Positions 55,555 to 63,882 of a stretch of 64,000 bases of DNA are shown piece by piece; within the stretch, counting starts at the first letter, position 1, and every line of letters begins with the position of its first letter. The translations under genes were made by a program, and so were the position numbers. This DNA comes from an uncultured Lachnospiraceae bacterium. GTDB lineage: Bacteria; Bacillota; Clostridia; Lachnospirales; Lachnospiraceae. The DNA lies in the NCBI GenBank assembly GCA_910578645.1, contig CAJTQI010000001.1, positions 954,029 to 1,018,028 on the forward strand, given 5' to 3'. The notes beneath the pieces are model-generated. The model made no database searches and had not been told where the DNA came from. It was given only the letters and a program-made list of their open reading frames with translations.

Positions 55555-56514
55555 ATGGACAGACATATGAGAAACAGATGGATAAGCGTACTGCTGTGTG
55601 TGGGAATCTTTGCGGCGGGACTTGTAGGCTGTGGCAGTACGGACAAAGAGGATAAGAGCGTCGTGGCAGGTGAAGATGCACAGGAGGAAGAGAGTGGTTC
55701 CAAGCTTGCGGCGGCTGACGATGAGGATGTAGGGATAGTCCGGGACAGTGGGGAAGAGGTGACAGAGGAAGAGGAGGCGCTTGCACAGAGTATCCGGTTA
55801 GAGGGAATGAGCCTGTCAATTCTTGGTGACAGTATCTCCACTTTTGACGGGTGGATACCGGGGGAATGCACAGTCTTTTACCCCAGGGACGGAGAAGTGA
55901 CAGATGTGTCGGAAACATGGTGGATGCAGCTTCTCGAAGAGACGGGAATGGAGTTGTGCAGCAATAATTCCAGTGCCGGCAGTACTTGCACAGGGGATTC
56001 TTTGTGTGCGGAGGAGCCTTCTTATGGATGCAGCGGCGGGAGGATTTCCCTTTTGATGGGCCAGCAGGGAAAAATGCCCGACATTATCGTCGTCTATATG
56101 GGAATCAATGATTTGTTAAAAGGTGTGCCACTGGGGGAAAACGACGGCACTCAATTGGTGGAGGAGGGCGTGGTGGACAATTTCAGCGACGCCTACAGCC
56201 TTATTCTGGATAAACTGGCCAGCGATTACCCGATTTCCCAGGTGTATTGCTGCAGCCTGACGCCTGTTGGGGAATGGGGGACGGACCAGCCCTTTGTTGT
56301 CTTTAAGAATCACCGTGGATTTACGGCGGCGGATTATTCGGAGCGGATTCGTATTATTGCGGAGAATAAAGGGGTGCCGGTGATTGACCTGGATGACTGC
56401 GGCATCATGATTGATAACCTGCAGGAGATGACGTCAGACGGTGTGCATCTGACCCCTGCCGGGATGGCATGTGTAAAAGAGGCGGTACTTTACGGGCTTC
56501 AGGGTGTATATTGA
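55555..56514 (+). CDS. SGNH/GDSL-family lipoprotein
   Basis: 319 aa. A lipoprotein signal peptide ends in the lipobox LVGC (C26), followed by a charged, acidic linker to about residue 85 and an SGNH domain. Block I is ILGDSISTFDG (S93), block III MGINDLLKG (N185), and block V SDGVHLTPAG (D295, H298), so the catalytic residues are complete. It should sit on the outer leaflet and hydrolyse or transfer acyl esters of surface glycans. An ATG at 55567 is an equally possible start. It lies between the radical SAM and GT-C-like genes on the same strand. Confidence 0.85.
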   Translation: MDRHMRNRWISVLLCVGIFAAGLVGCGSTDKEDKSVVAGEDAQEEESGSKLAAADDEDVGIVRDSGEEVTEEEEALAQSIRLEGMSLSILGDSISTFDGWIPGECTVFYPRDGEVTDVSETWWMQLLEETGMELCSNNSSAGSTCTGDSLCAEEPSYGCSGGRISLLMGQQGKMPDIIVVYMGINDLLKGVPLGENDGTQLVEEGVVDNFSDAYSLILDKLASDYPISQVYCCSLTPVGEWGTDQPFVVFKNHRGFTAADYSERIRIIAENKGVPVIDLDDCGIMIDNLQEMTSDGVHLTPAGMACVKEAVLYGLQGVY

Positions 56515-56549
56515 TAATCTGCGGGCGGTAAAAACGCAGTCTGGCTACA

Positions 56550-58595
56550 ATGGATATGTTGGAGAATGCTTTGCGCGGGCATTCTCCGCATTGGTTTAGG
56601 GCGGACAGCTTAAAAGAAAGGTATGGGACTGGCAGTATGGTGTTGGATTTTGCGGCGGCATTGTGTTATATCGGAATTGTTTGGACAGTTGGGCAGTGGA
56701 CGGCAGGGAGGATTTTTGCAGGTAGTCATGCGAAGGGCGCCTGCCTGCTTTCTTTTGCTTTGGGTTTTTCCGAACTGACATTACTGTCAACATTTCTTTA
56801 TTTTACATGCAGGATGCCGGTGCAGGGAATCCGTATCGTATGTATTGCGCTTGGCCTTGTGGCGCTGGCGGATTTGGTCAGGCGCCACGGGATAAATAAA
56901 GCTACATTGGCGGTGTTGTTTGGTGTGGTTGGCTTGTGGCTTGTGATGCTCCTTCCGGGTCTTGCAGGAAGAGAGCAGTACTATGTGTACCGGGGGAACT
57001 GTACGGACCAACAGACTTATGTGGAAGAGACGGTGGCGCTTTCCATGCATTCTCTCGGGTGGTATGAGAGCCGCTCGAAAGAGGAAATCGAGGCGGTCAG
57101 CGATGTGTTGTGGAGAGGATATTGTTGGGCTGTGAAAGACAGGCCCTCCGCAGGGCTCATGATTGCCATGATGCGGGCCAACCCGTCGGGGGAGATTTAT
57201 TGGGTAGTTTATTTATACAGGATGTTTGTGCTGGCCATGACGACAGGCTCCTTGCTTTATCTGTTTGCTACAGTATTGAGGGATAAAGAAGAAGCCGGGC
57301 TGTTTCAGAAAGGCCTGTGGGGACTTGCGGCGGCGTTGTACTGTGTGGGGTTCTGGGGGCAGATTCAGTATGATATAGACGCTGTGTCGCAGATTTCTTC
57401 CATCGCTGTGTTGGTGGCGCTTACTGCGGTGTTTATCCGGTATGCCCAGGAGCTGACGGAAGGACAGGATGTGGCTAAGGGACAGAAGAATCCTTGGGAC
57501 AGGAAAATGTACCTGGCGATGATTCTGCTTGCCTCCGGGGGATTGGCTTTGTATTTGGAAAGCGCATTGGTGCACGGGGCATTGTACCTGGTGACGGGGA
57601 TTGCCCTGCTTATGTACGGCAAGGCCAAGCTTACAGGCCGGCAGGCCGTGCAGCTTGCAGGCATCCCGGCTCTGTCTTTTGGGATACTTGTCCTGGCAAA
57701 CTACCGGATAGTGCATTTCCTGTCAGCCCAGGTCAATACATCCGTGAGTGATGTAAGACAGTCCTGGGCGAACTATTTTAACGCCTGGTGGCTTGGGCGG
57801 TATGGCATTGACGACGGACGCATAACAGGATTGGTCAGCGGTGTGGCAAACCGTATTCTTTCTATTTCCGGCATGTATAATATAACGCCCAACTATGAGA
57901 GATATTATGGCCTGGCGGCTCTTGCCCTGACAGGGCTTGCGATGTTTCTTGCACTGTGTATTTTGTTTTGCCTGGTAAGATTTCTTATGAAAAAAACAGG
58001 GAAGCCTGCATGGGCGTTGTGGATTTTGACATTGACAGGCATTGTGGCGGTGCTTGGAATGTGGGCTGCAGGCAAGGCCTGGAGTGCGGGAAAGTTGTTG
58101 TACTATATTTCTCCCTATCTGTATGCCTTCCTGTGTATGCCGGCGCTGCAGATAAGACGATGTGAGGGCGTGGCTGAGAAGCTGGCGCTTTTTGTGGCGG
58201 CGGTATTGTTGCTGTCCAATATAAGCATGGTGACATGGCGGTACAATGATATGAAGGTGAATTGGGCGGGGCTTGGTTACCGTGGCAACTATCCTTCCGA
58301 TATGATTGCGGGGCTGAAGATGGGGGCTGATTTTGATTTCGATACGCACCAGCTTGCAGGATATGACGGCGTCAGGATTGAAGACCTGAGCATGGTGTCG
58401 GATAGCCAGTTTTATCTCCAATACCTGAAAGTGAAACTTACCTGTGCGGGTATTGTATGGATTTGCGAAAATGACATGGATTATTACCAAGAGCCTGTGG
58501 AAGCTTCGCAGTATAGAACGCTGACTGGAAATGTGGCAGTGCTTTGCGCCGTGCAGGACGAGGATGGCAGATATGGCATTGAGATTCGCCAGTGA
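56550..58595 (+). CDS. Large polytopic membrane protein, GT-C-like
   Basis: 681 aa with about thirteen membrane helices. A loop with YYVYRGNCTDQQTYVEETVALS follows the fourth helix and is rich in acidic residues. The C-terminal ~110 residues are extracytoplasmic. I do not recognise a named family; general layout and genomic company fit an outer-face glycosyltransferase. The ribosome site is poor and the start could be either of two nearby ATGs (56550 or 56556). A terminator follows the gene. Confidence 0.6.
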   Translation: MDMLENALRGHSPHWFRADSLKERYGTGSMVLDFAAALCYIGIVWTVGQWTAGRIFAGSHAKGACLLSFALGFSELTLLSTFLYFTCRMPVQGIRIVCIALGLVALADLVRRHGINKATLAVLFGVVGLWLVMLLPGLAGREQYYVYRGNCTDQQTYVEETVALSMHSLGWYESRSKEEIEAVSDVLWRGYCWAVKDRPSAGLMIAMMRANPSGEIYWVVYLYRMFVLAMTTGSLLYLFATVLRDKEEAGLFQKGLWGLAAALYCVGFWGQIQYDIDAVSQISSIAVLVALTAVFIRYAQELTEGQDVAKGQKNPWDRKMYLAMILLASGGLALYLESALVHGALYLVTGIALLMYGKAKLTGRQAVQLAGIPALSFGILVLANYRIVHFLSAQVNTSVSDVRQSWANYFNAWWLGRYGIDDGRITGLVSGVANRILSISGMYNITPNYERYYGLAALALTGLAMFLALCILFCLVRFLMKKTGKPAWALWILTLTGIVAVLGMWAAGKAWSAGKLLYYISPYLYAFLCMPALQIRRCEGVAEKLALFVAAVLLLSNISMVTWRYNDMKVNWAGLGYRGNYPSDMIAGLKMGADFDFDTHQLAGYDGVRIEDLSMVSDSQFYLQYLKVKLTCAGIVWICENDMDYYQEPVEASQYRTLTGNVAVLCAVQDEDGRYGIEIRQ

Positions 58596-58680
58596 AGAGC
58601 ACTCTCAGTGAATAAAGGGTAGAGTAAAAAGAGATTTCTGGATATATTCCTGAATACAGTGGCATAGAATATAAAAGACT
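58596..58680. other. Trailer of the GT-C-like gene
   Basis: Short non-coding trailer before the terminator; nothing else recognised. Confidence 0.4.
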
Positions 58681-58746
58681 CCGGTATATTTTGGAAAGGA
58701 ACTTTTGCAGGAAAAGTAAACTTTTTGAAATATACCGGGGTTTTTT
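58681..58746 (+). terminator. Terminator after the large GT-C-like gene
   Basis: CCGGTATATTT (58681-58691) pairs with AAATATACCGG (58728-58738) across a 36-nt loop, followed by GGTTTTTT. Repeat copy D begins directly after the T-tract. Confidence 0.7.
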
Positions 58747-58747
58747 A

Positions 58748-59068
58748 TTCTATAAAGGTAGAGTGCAAAAGGTGTATTTTATAAGTTGTGAAAGCAGATT
58801 GTACAAAATGTTCTCTCGAGTCTGTCTCCGGCATATGGATTTTCTAAAATATTCCGGGGAATCCATGGAAATGGACGTAACCGTCCTCTATTCGCCATCC
58901 AGGCGAAAATCGGACTTTTCGGGGCGTCCATGCCCCACAATTACTGGAAACTGGTTGGAATATTAAGAAAATCTCATATTCCTGCGAAGGACATCTTCAT
59001 GAACATTTTGTGCAATCTGCCAGTGAAATTTTATGATAACATCTTTTGACACCCTAATTCTTATAGAA
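58748..59068 (+). repeat. Dispersed hairpin repeat, copy D (complete long form, 321 bp)
   Basis: The most complete copy. It begins TTCTATAA and ends TTATAGAA. Terminal arms of about 65 nt are imperfectly complementary and include GTGCAAAAGG / CTTTTGACACCC and AGATTGTACAAAATGTTC / GAACATTTTGTGCAATCT. Inside are GATTTTCTAAAATATTCC / GGAATATTAAGAAAATC, then ATGGACG/CGTCCAT, and at the tip GTCC-TCTA-TTCGCC-ATCCA-GGCGAA-AATC-GGAC (58883-58915). No open reading frame or transposase. Confidence 0.85.
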
Positions 59069-59115
59069 AGTTCCTTTATATATCCGAGTCCGCGGAGCAA
59101 AACTCGCAAAGTTAA
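59069..59115 (-). repeat. Degenerate partial copy of repeat E (copy 3)
   Basis: TATCCGAGT (59081-59089) and AACTCGCAAA (59101-59110) match the plus-strand pattern of copy 1 at 26221-26302, with the spacer diverged. It abuts the right end of copy D. The remaining sequence to 59206 is A/T-rich leader of the GT2 gene. Confidence 0.5.
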
Positions 59116-59206
59116 ATTAAATAATTCTTAATATTTACTTGAAGAAAAAACATGGTTTTGCCCGTTATGATATACAGAAAGCAAAAAGATAAATATGGAG
59201 GAGAAA

Positions 59207-60256
59207 ATGGAAGAGACAAAATACATAACATTTACGGTTCCCTGCTATAATTCGCAGGATTATATGAGGCGGTGCATTGAGTCCCTTCTTCCCGGAGGAG
59301 AAGATGTGGAAATTATTGTGATAGATGATGGCTCCAAGGATGCAACAGGGGAAATTGCGGATTACTATGAGCGTCTATATCCGGGTATTGTGAGGGCCGT
59401 CCATCAGGAGAACGGCGGACATGGTTCCGGGGTGAACAAAGGTTTGGAGCTGGCGCGAGGGATGTTTTTCAAGGTAGTGGATTCGGATGACTGGCTGGAT
59501 GAGGATGCGTATGCCAGACTGCTTAACAGGATAAAAAGATTTTGCACAATGAAGGAGGCGGGGCTTTCCGGAGAGCTTCCGGATTTGTTTGTATGCAATT
59601 ATATTTATGACCATCTGGATGAAGGAACTTCTCATGCTATGCATTACAGGAACGTTTTCCCGGTGGAAGAGACTTGCGACTGGAACGATATCGGAAGATT
59701 TCACACTTCGCAGTACCTGATTATGCACGCCCTGGTGTTCAGGACACAGATTTTGCGCAGGGCCGGGGTGGTACTGCCGGAGCATACTTTTTATGTAGAT
59801 AATATATTTGCTTATAAACCGCTGCCGTTCGTGCGCCATATCTATTATATGGATATAGACCTGTACCACTACTATATCGGCAGAGAGGACCAGTCTGTCA
59901 ACGAGAAGGTGCTGATGAGCCGGATTGACCAACAGATTCGGGTGACACAGATAGTCTTTAAATGTGTTGACCTAAAAGAAGTGCGGGAAGTGTATCCGAA
60001 ACTGGCAGAGTATATGTGTCGTAATATATCCATTATGATGGCGATTTCATCCATTCATCTCCTGCTTATCAATTCGCAGGAAGCTTATGGGAAACGAAAA
60101 CAGCTCTGGAATACTATCAAGGAAGAAAATATAAGGCTGTATTTCCGCCTGAAATACACAACGCTGAGCGGATTAACCTATCTGCCCGGTAAGGTGGGTG
60201 GTATGCTGACAAAAAGCGGTTACCGTGCAGCGCGTAAGATTTACCAGTTCCAGTAA
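59207..60256 (+). CDS. Glycosyltransferase family 2
   Basis: About 349 aa. FTVPCYNSQDYMRRCIESLL, IIVIDDGSKDATGE, NGGHGSGVNKGLELARG and the metal-binding KVVDSDDWLDEDAY (about residues 85-97) mark a GT-A family 2 enzyme; the C-terminal third is helical and basic. This subgroup is common next to flippase-like membrane proteins in Clostridia. GGAGGAG precedes the ATG at 59207; the ATG at 59195 overlaps that site. First of three same-strand genes ending at 61932. Donor and acceptor unknown. Confidence 0.9.
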   Translation: MEETKYITFTVPCYNSQDYMRRCIESLLPGGEDVEIIVIDDGSKDATGEIADYYERLYPGIVRAVHQENGGHGSGVNKGLELARGMFFKVVDSDDWLDEDAYARLLNRIKRFCTMKEAGLSGELPDLFVCNYIYDHLDEGTSHAMHYRNVFPVEETCDWNDIGRFHTSQYLIMHALVFRTQILRRAGVVLPEHTFYVDNIFAYKPLPFVRHIYYMDIDLYHYYIGREDQSVNEKVLMSRIDQQIRVTQIVFKCVDLKEVREVYPKLAEYMCRNISIMMAISSIHLLLINSQEAYGKRKQLWNTIKEENIRLYFRLKYTTLSGLTYLPGKVGGMLTKSGYRAARKIYQFQ

Positions 60257-60293
60257 AAACATGGATTCTTCTTTTGGGTGAAGAGGTATGGAT

Positions 60294-60884
60294 ATGGCGC
60301 ATATATATATTGCATTGGTGGATACACCGGGGATATTTGCATATTTGATTAGAAAGTTTATCGGACAAAAGTATATACATGTGGTGCTTTCTATGGATGC
60401 AAGCCTGGAGGAGGCGTACAGTTTCGGGAGAAGAAATCCCTTTGTGCCGTTTTTTGCGGGGTTTGAGAGGGAGGAGAAGGAACGGATTGCCAGGGCCTTT
60501 CCGACGGCGGAATATATGGTCTGTGAACTGGAGTGCAACCCGGAACAGAAAAAGGAAATACGGACGAGGCTGCGGGAGGATTACGGGAGACGGCGGCATT
60601 ATCATTATGCAGTGTTGGGGCTGCCCTTTATCTTGTGGGGGATTCCCTTTTACCAGAGAAACCATTTTACCTGTTCTTCTTATATTGCCAGATTGTTGCA
60701 CGAAAATGGTATTACGGTATCAGAGAAGCACTTTTCTCTTGTTACGCCGAAAGATTTCTATGTTTATCCGGATAAAAGGGAAGTCTTTGAAGGCAGGCTG
60801 ACAGAATTTATACGGTTGTCAGGAAAAATGAGGGGTATCAGCTTAAGGGATAATGGAGGGAAGGCGGAGGCATATGGATGTTAA
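60294..60884 (+). CDS. Permuted papain-fold (YiiX/NlpC-P60-like) protein
   Basis: About 196 aa. It shows the circularly permuted papain arrangement: the histidine comes first in IGQKYIHVVLSMDASLEEAYSFG, and the cysteine later in NHFTCSSYIARLL (about residue 130). Such enzymes cleave amide or ester bonds in peptides or lipids. No signal peptide is visible, so it is probably cytoplasmic. AGAGG lies 7 nt before the ATG at 60294; an ATG at 60288 is too close. It overlaps the next gene by 11 nt. Substrate not known; lipid or peptidoglycan-linked peptides are possible. Confidence 0.7.
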   Translation: MAHIYIALVDTPGIFAYLIRKFIGQKYIHVVLSMDASLEEAYSFGRRNPFVPFFAGFEREEKERIARAFPTAEYMVCELECNPEQKKEIRTRLREDYGRRRHYHYAVLGLPFILWGIPFYQRNHFTCSSYIARLLHENGITVSEKHFSLVTPKDFYVYPDKREVFEGRLTEFIRLSGKMRGISLRDNGGKAEAYGC

Positions 60885-61932
60885 CGTTAATCGAAGGGGC
60901 AGGTTGCGGGTCAATAAGAAAAGAATTGTAGAGATAGTATTCTTTCTGCTTGTGATGGCATTGTCTTTCTACACGGTTTTTTGTGGACAGGATATGGAGC
61001 AAGTTATGGCGGCGCTAGCCAACCTTTCGCCTTCGTTCTTATGTCTTTCGCTTGTCACGGCGCTGTTTTTTGTCAGCGCCGAAGGGATAATGATATATTA
61101 TTTGCTCCATTCCCTGAATGGTAAAAGCAGCCTGATGAGATGTATCGGTTACTCATTTATCGGATTTTTCTATTCGGGGATTACGCCTTCTGCTACGGGC
61201 GGACAACCTATGCAGCTTTATTATATGTATAAGGATAAAAACAGTATGCCCCACGCTTCGGTTGTCCTGATGACGGTGGCGCTTCTTTATAAGTTTGTGC
61301 TTGTGCTGATTGGCATTGTGATGTTGGTTTCCTGGCATAAGCCGCTGAAAAGTTATTTGCAGGAATATTTTCCGCTGTATCTTCTGGGACTTATGCTGAA
61401 TCTGCTTCTGGTATTGCTTCTGCTCGCGGTGATGCTTGCGCCGGAAATGATGAAAAACCTGATGCTTAGGAGTGAAAAACTATTGGTGGCATTGAGGGTT
61501 TTAAAACCTTCAAAGCAGAGGAGAGAGAAGGTAGGACAGTTTGTAGCCAGTTATCAGGGAGCAGTGCGTTTTCTGTTGGAGAATAAGAAAAAAGTGTGGA
61601 ATGTCTGTCTTTTCACGTTTCTTCAAAGATGCAGCGTTTTTGTGCTCACATGGGTAGTCTACCGCGGGTTTGCACTGGAAGGCGCCGATGTGGTGACGGT
61701 TATGTGCCTGCAAGCGTCGGTCTACATTGCGGTAGATATGCTCCCCGTGCCGGGAGCGCAAGGGATTACCGAATTGATGTACCGAAATATATTCGCCGGT
61801 ATTTTTACGGGCGGCTATCTGATGCCGTCGGTGTATGTGACAAGAGGAATCAGTTTCTATTTCCTGTTAATCGTAGGAATTGTGGTGATTGGTATTAATT
61901 ATGTGTCCGGACGGCGTCAGGTCTGTAGATAA
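60874..61932 (+). CDS. Lysylphosphatidylglycerol-synthase-type membrane (YbhN/flippase-like) protein
   Basis: About 352 aa with seven to eight membrane helices. The family signature GFFYSGITPSATGGQPMQLYYMYK lies at about residues 90-115 and PVPGAQGITELMYRNIFAG near 290. This is the membrane domain found in MprF, where it flips lysyl-phosphatidylglycerol; the catalytic synthase domain is absent, as in YbhN-type proteins. In glycan clusters it is thought to move a lipid-linked intermediate. GGAGG 5 nt upstream picks the ATG at 60874. It overlaps the papain-like gene, so the two are co-translated. Confidence 0.85.
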   Translation: MDVNVNRRGRLRVNKKRIVEIVFFLLVMALSFYTVFCGQDMEQVMAALANLSPSFLCLSLVTALFFVSAEGIMIYYLLHSLNGKSSLMRCIGYSFIGFFYSGITPSATGGQPMQLYYMYKDKNSMPHASVVLMTVALLYKFVLVLIGIVMLVSWHKPLKSYLQEYFPLYLLGLMLNLLLVLLLLAVMLAPEMMKNLMLRSEKLLVALRVLKPSKQRREKVGQFVASYQGAVRFLLENKKKVWNVCLFTFLQRCSVFVLTWVVYRGFALEGADVVTVMCLQASVYIAVDMLPVPGAQGITELMYRNIFAGIFTGGYLMPSVYVTRGISFYFLLIVGIVVIGINYVSGRRQVCR

Positions 61933-62044
61933 AACCGGTGAAAGGCACCGTTATATGTTTGGCCGGCTGCCAGGAAGCCGCTGCGTCGGCGGAGCCATAA
62001 ATTTACGGTGTGGAAAAAGTGTAGAGCATTGGAACTTTGCAGGA

Positions 62045-62126
62045 ATAAAAAAACGAGCTTCGCTCGTTTGCGAGATTTGCCTCCGGCAAACTCGAATAAG
62101 CGGAGGAATTTCCTATACCATAAAAA
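62045..62126 (+). repeat. 82-bp dispersed repeat E, copy 2
   Basis: Nearly identical to 26221-26302, in opposite genome orientation. It contains AAACGAGC-TTC-GCTCGTTT and CGAG-A-TTTGCC-TCC-GGCAAACTCG hairpins and an SD-like GGAGG. On the minus strand the first hairpin is followed by T7. Here it lies between two convergent genes and codes for nothing. Confidence 0.85.
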
Positions 62127-62148
62127 GGGACTGTTTTGCGACAGTCCC
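62121..62148 (-). terminator. Terminator of the FAD-dependent oxidoreductase gene
   Basis: On the minus strand GGGACTGT (62148-62141), loop CGCAAA, ACAGTCCC (62134-62127), then TTTTTA. It lies 22 nt beyond the stop codon. Confidence 0.75.
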
Positions 62149-62169
62149 CCTTATCATGTCAGTATTGTG

Positions 62170-63714
62170 TTATGCCTCGTGGTATTCTTTTTCTGTGTTG
62201 ACATTCCACACATTATCTTTATTTTCTATACCGTTTATAATGTTTTTCACCGCCTCGAAGGACGTGACCATAGAATGGTCAATGTTGTTGTAACGGTGTT
62301 GGCCGTTACGTCCTACGCAGTAAAGGTTGTCAATCGTTTTCAGATAATCTACCAGCTTGTCAATCTCCTTGTAAGTGTCGAAGTAGGCAGGGTAAGCTTT
62401 TTTGACTCGCTCTACGTGGGAATCCATCACATCTTGCGGGCTGTCAATGAGTCCCATGCTTAGTATCTCTTTTACTGCAAAACGGGTAAAGTCCGCGTCT
62501 TTCATGGTCCAGTATTTATCTCCTTCATCCACGAAATATTCCAGGCCAATCCATACCGTATGCTTCAGGTCCTTAATCATATAGGGCGACCAGTTGTTGT
62601 AAATCTGGAAACGTCCAAGTTGTACGGAACGGTCTTGGACATAAATCCAACAGTCGGGAACGATGTTGTTGATGGTCTTTATCTTGGTCTTATTCTGGAG
62701 ATTCAGCTTCGGGAGCAGAAGTCCTACCGTCATATAATCCCTGTAAGGCAGCCCGGCGGCAATCCTTGCAGGTTCAGCGGGCACGTCGTTCATGCCTGCG
62801 ACTAAATCCCTGACAGGCATGGAGGAAATGAAAATATCTCCTTCGACAGTAATTTCTTCGCCATCTTTTTCATAGGTCAAGGAAGTGATATGGTTATCGG
62901 AATCCTTGTGGAACTTTACCGCCCTGCACCGGCGTAGAATCGTTCCGCCCATTTTCTCTATCTCCTGGGCTGTCACGTCCCACAACTGTCCAGGACCTAA
63001 TTTCGGGTAGCTAAACTCCTCGATGAGGGAAGTTTCCACTTTGCGGTTTTTCTTGCCGGGAAGCAGTTTGCCCACCATATCCTTGACAATCGCTGTGATG
63101 GATAACCCCTTAGCCCGCTGGGAGCCCCAGTCGGGAGCGATGTCGCGGGGATGCCTGCCCCAGAGATTCTCCGTGTAATATTCAAAGAACATGGAGTAGA
63201 GTTTCTTCCCGAAGCGGTTAATATAGAAATCTTCCAGGGAGTTTTCCTCTCGCTTATGAATCAGGGAGGCAAGATAACTGAATCCTGCCTGTATGATGTC
63301 TACAAAAGACATGTCTTTAAAACAGGTGAAAGAAATCGGGTAATCAAAGAATCTTTTATTAAAATAAATGCGGGATACCCTGTGCCGCCTGAGCATTACC
63401 CGGTCTTCCTTCTCCGGGTCCGGTCCGCCGGGCGACAAAGTCATTTGGCGTTTCAGTACAATATCGTCGTAAGTGGGAGAACCTTGCAATGGGAGCATAT
63501 TGTTCCACCATTCGTTTACTTCGGGAACCTTGGAAAAGAAACGGTGGCCTCCCATGTCCATACGGTTGCCCTTATAATTGACGGTTTTGGATATACCGCC
63601 CATGGCGTCGCTTTCCTCCAACACCACGACTTCATAATCCCTACTTTGTTTCAATAACTCATATGCGGCGGTCAACCCCGCAGGGCCTGCGCCGATAATA
63701 TATACTTTCTTCAC
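62170..63714 (-). CDS. FAD-dependent amine-oxidase-fold enzyme (UDP-galactopyranose mutase-like)
   Basis: 514 aa. The N-terminal dinucleotide fingerprint [20 protein letters not shown] is followed by [17 protein letters not shown] and [14 protein letters not shown], the flavin-binding pattern of the UDP-galactopyranose mutase/protoporphyrinogen oxidase group. The C-terminal [19 protein letters not shown] closes the FAD site. Members of this subgroup in polysaccharide clusters probably rearrange or oxidise nucleotide- or lipid-linked sugars; the exact reaction is not settled. The start is GTG at 63714 with GGGAG 6 nt upstream; the in-frame ATG at 63825 lies beyond the likely promoter. Cytoplasmic. 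Confidence 0.8.
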   Translation of the reverse strand: MKKVYIIGAGPAGLTAAYELLKQSRDYEVVVLEESDAMGGISKTVNYKGNRMDMGGHRFFSKVPEVNEWWNNMLPLQGSPTYDDIVLKRQMTLSPGGPDPEKEDRVMLRRHRVSRIYFNKRFFDYPISFTCFKDMSFVDIIQAGFSYLASLIHKREENSLEDFYINRFGKKLYSMFFEYYTENLWGRHPRDIAPDWGSQRAKGLSITAIVKDMVGKLLPGKKNRKVETSLIEEFSYPKLGPGQLWDVTAQEIEKMGGTILRRCRAVKFHKDSDNHITSLTYEKDGEEITVEGDIFISSMPVRDLVAGMNDVPAEPARIAAGLPYRDYMTVGLLLPKLNLQNKTKIKTINNIVPDCWIYVQDRSVQLGRFQIYNNWSPYMIKDLKHTVWIGLEYFVDEGDKYWTMKDADFTRFAVKEILSMGLIDSPQDVMDSHVERVKKAYPAYFDTYKEIDKLVDYLKTIDNLYCVGRNGQHRYNNIDHSMVTSFEAVKNIINGIENKDNVWNVNTEKEYHEA

Positions 63715-63769
63715 TGTAATCTCCCATCCTGTCATAAAACACATAGTAACAGAAACAAGTTTACCATAT

Positions 63770-63798
63770 TTGCGGGAAATTGTACAGTATGGTATAAT
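63770..63798 (+). promoter_or_regulatory. Promoter reading out of the window
   Basis: TTGCGG (63770-63775), a 17-nt spacer and a perfect TATAAT (63793-63798) with an extended TGG. It is divergent from the FAD enzyme and would transcribe the hairpin and tandem repeat. Confidence 0.65.
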
Positions 63799-63822
63799 GT
63801 ACGCGATGGCAATGAGCAGTGC

Positions 63823-63879
63823 CAAATTACAAGATGGTAAAAAGGCAGCTAGCTGACTGTTTTACCAGATTGTAATTTG
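63823..63879 (+). promoter_or_regulatory. Leader hairpin downstream of the outward promoter
   Basis: CAAATTACAAGATGGTAAAA (63823-63842) pairs with TTTTACCAGATTGTAATTTG (63860-63879) except for a 2-nt internal mismatch; the loop contains AGCTAGCT. It starts about 18 nt after the predicted transcription start. Confidence 0.6.
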
Positions 63880-63882
63880 ATA

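Noticed and set aside
62008..62463. Plus-strand open frame beginning in repeat E copy 2
   Set aside because: It runs into the antisense of the FAD enzyme and has no ribosome site; only the repeat-derived part resembles the CotH N-terminus.
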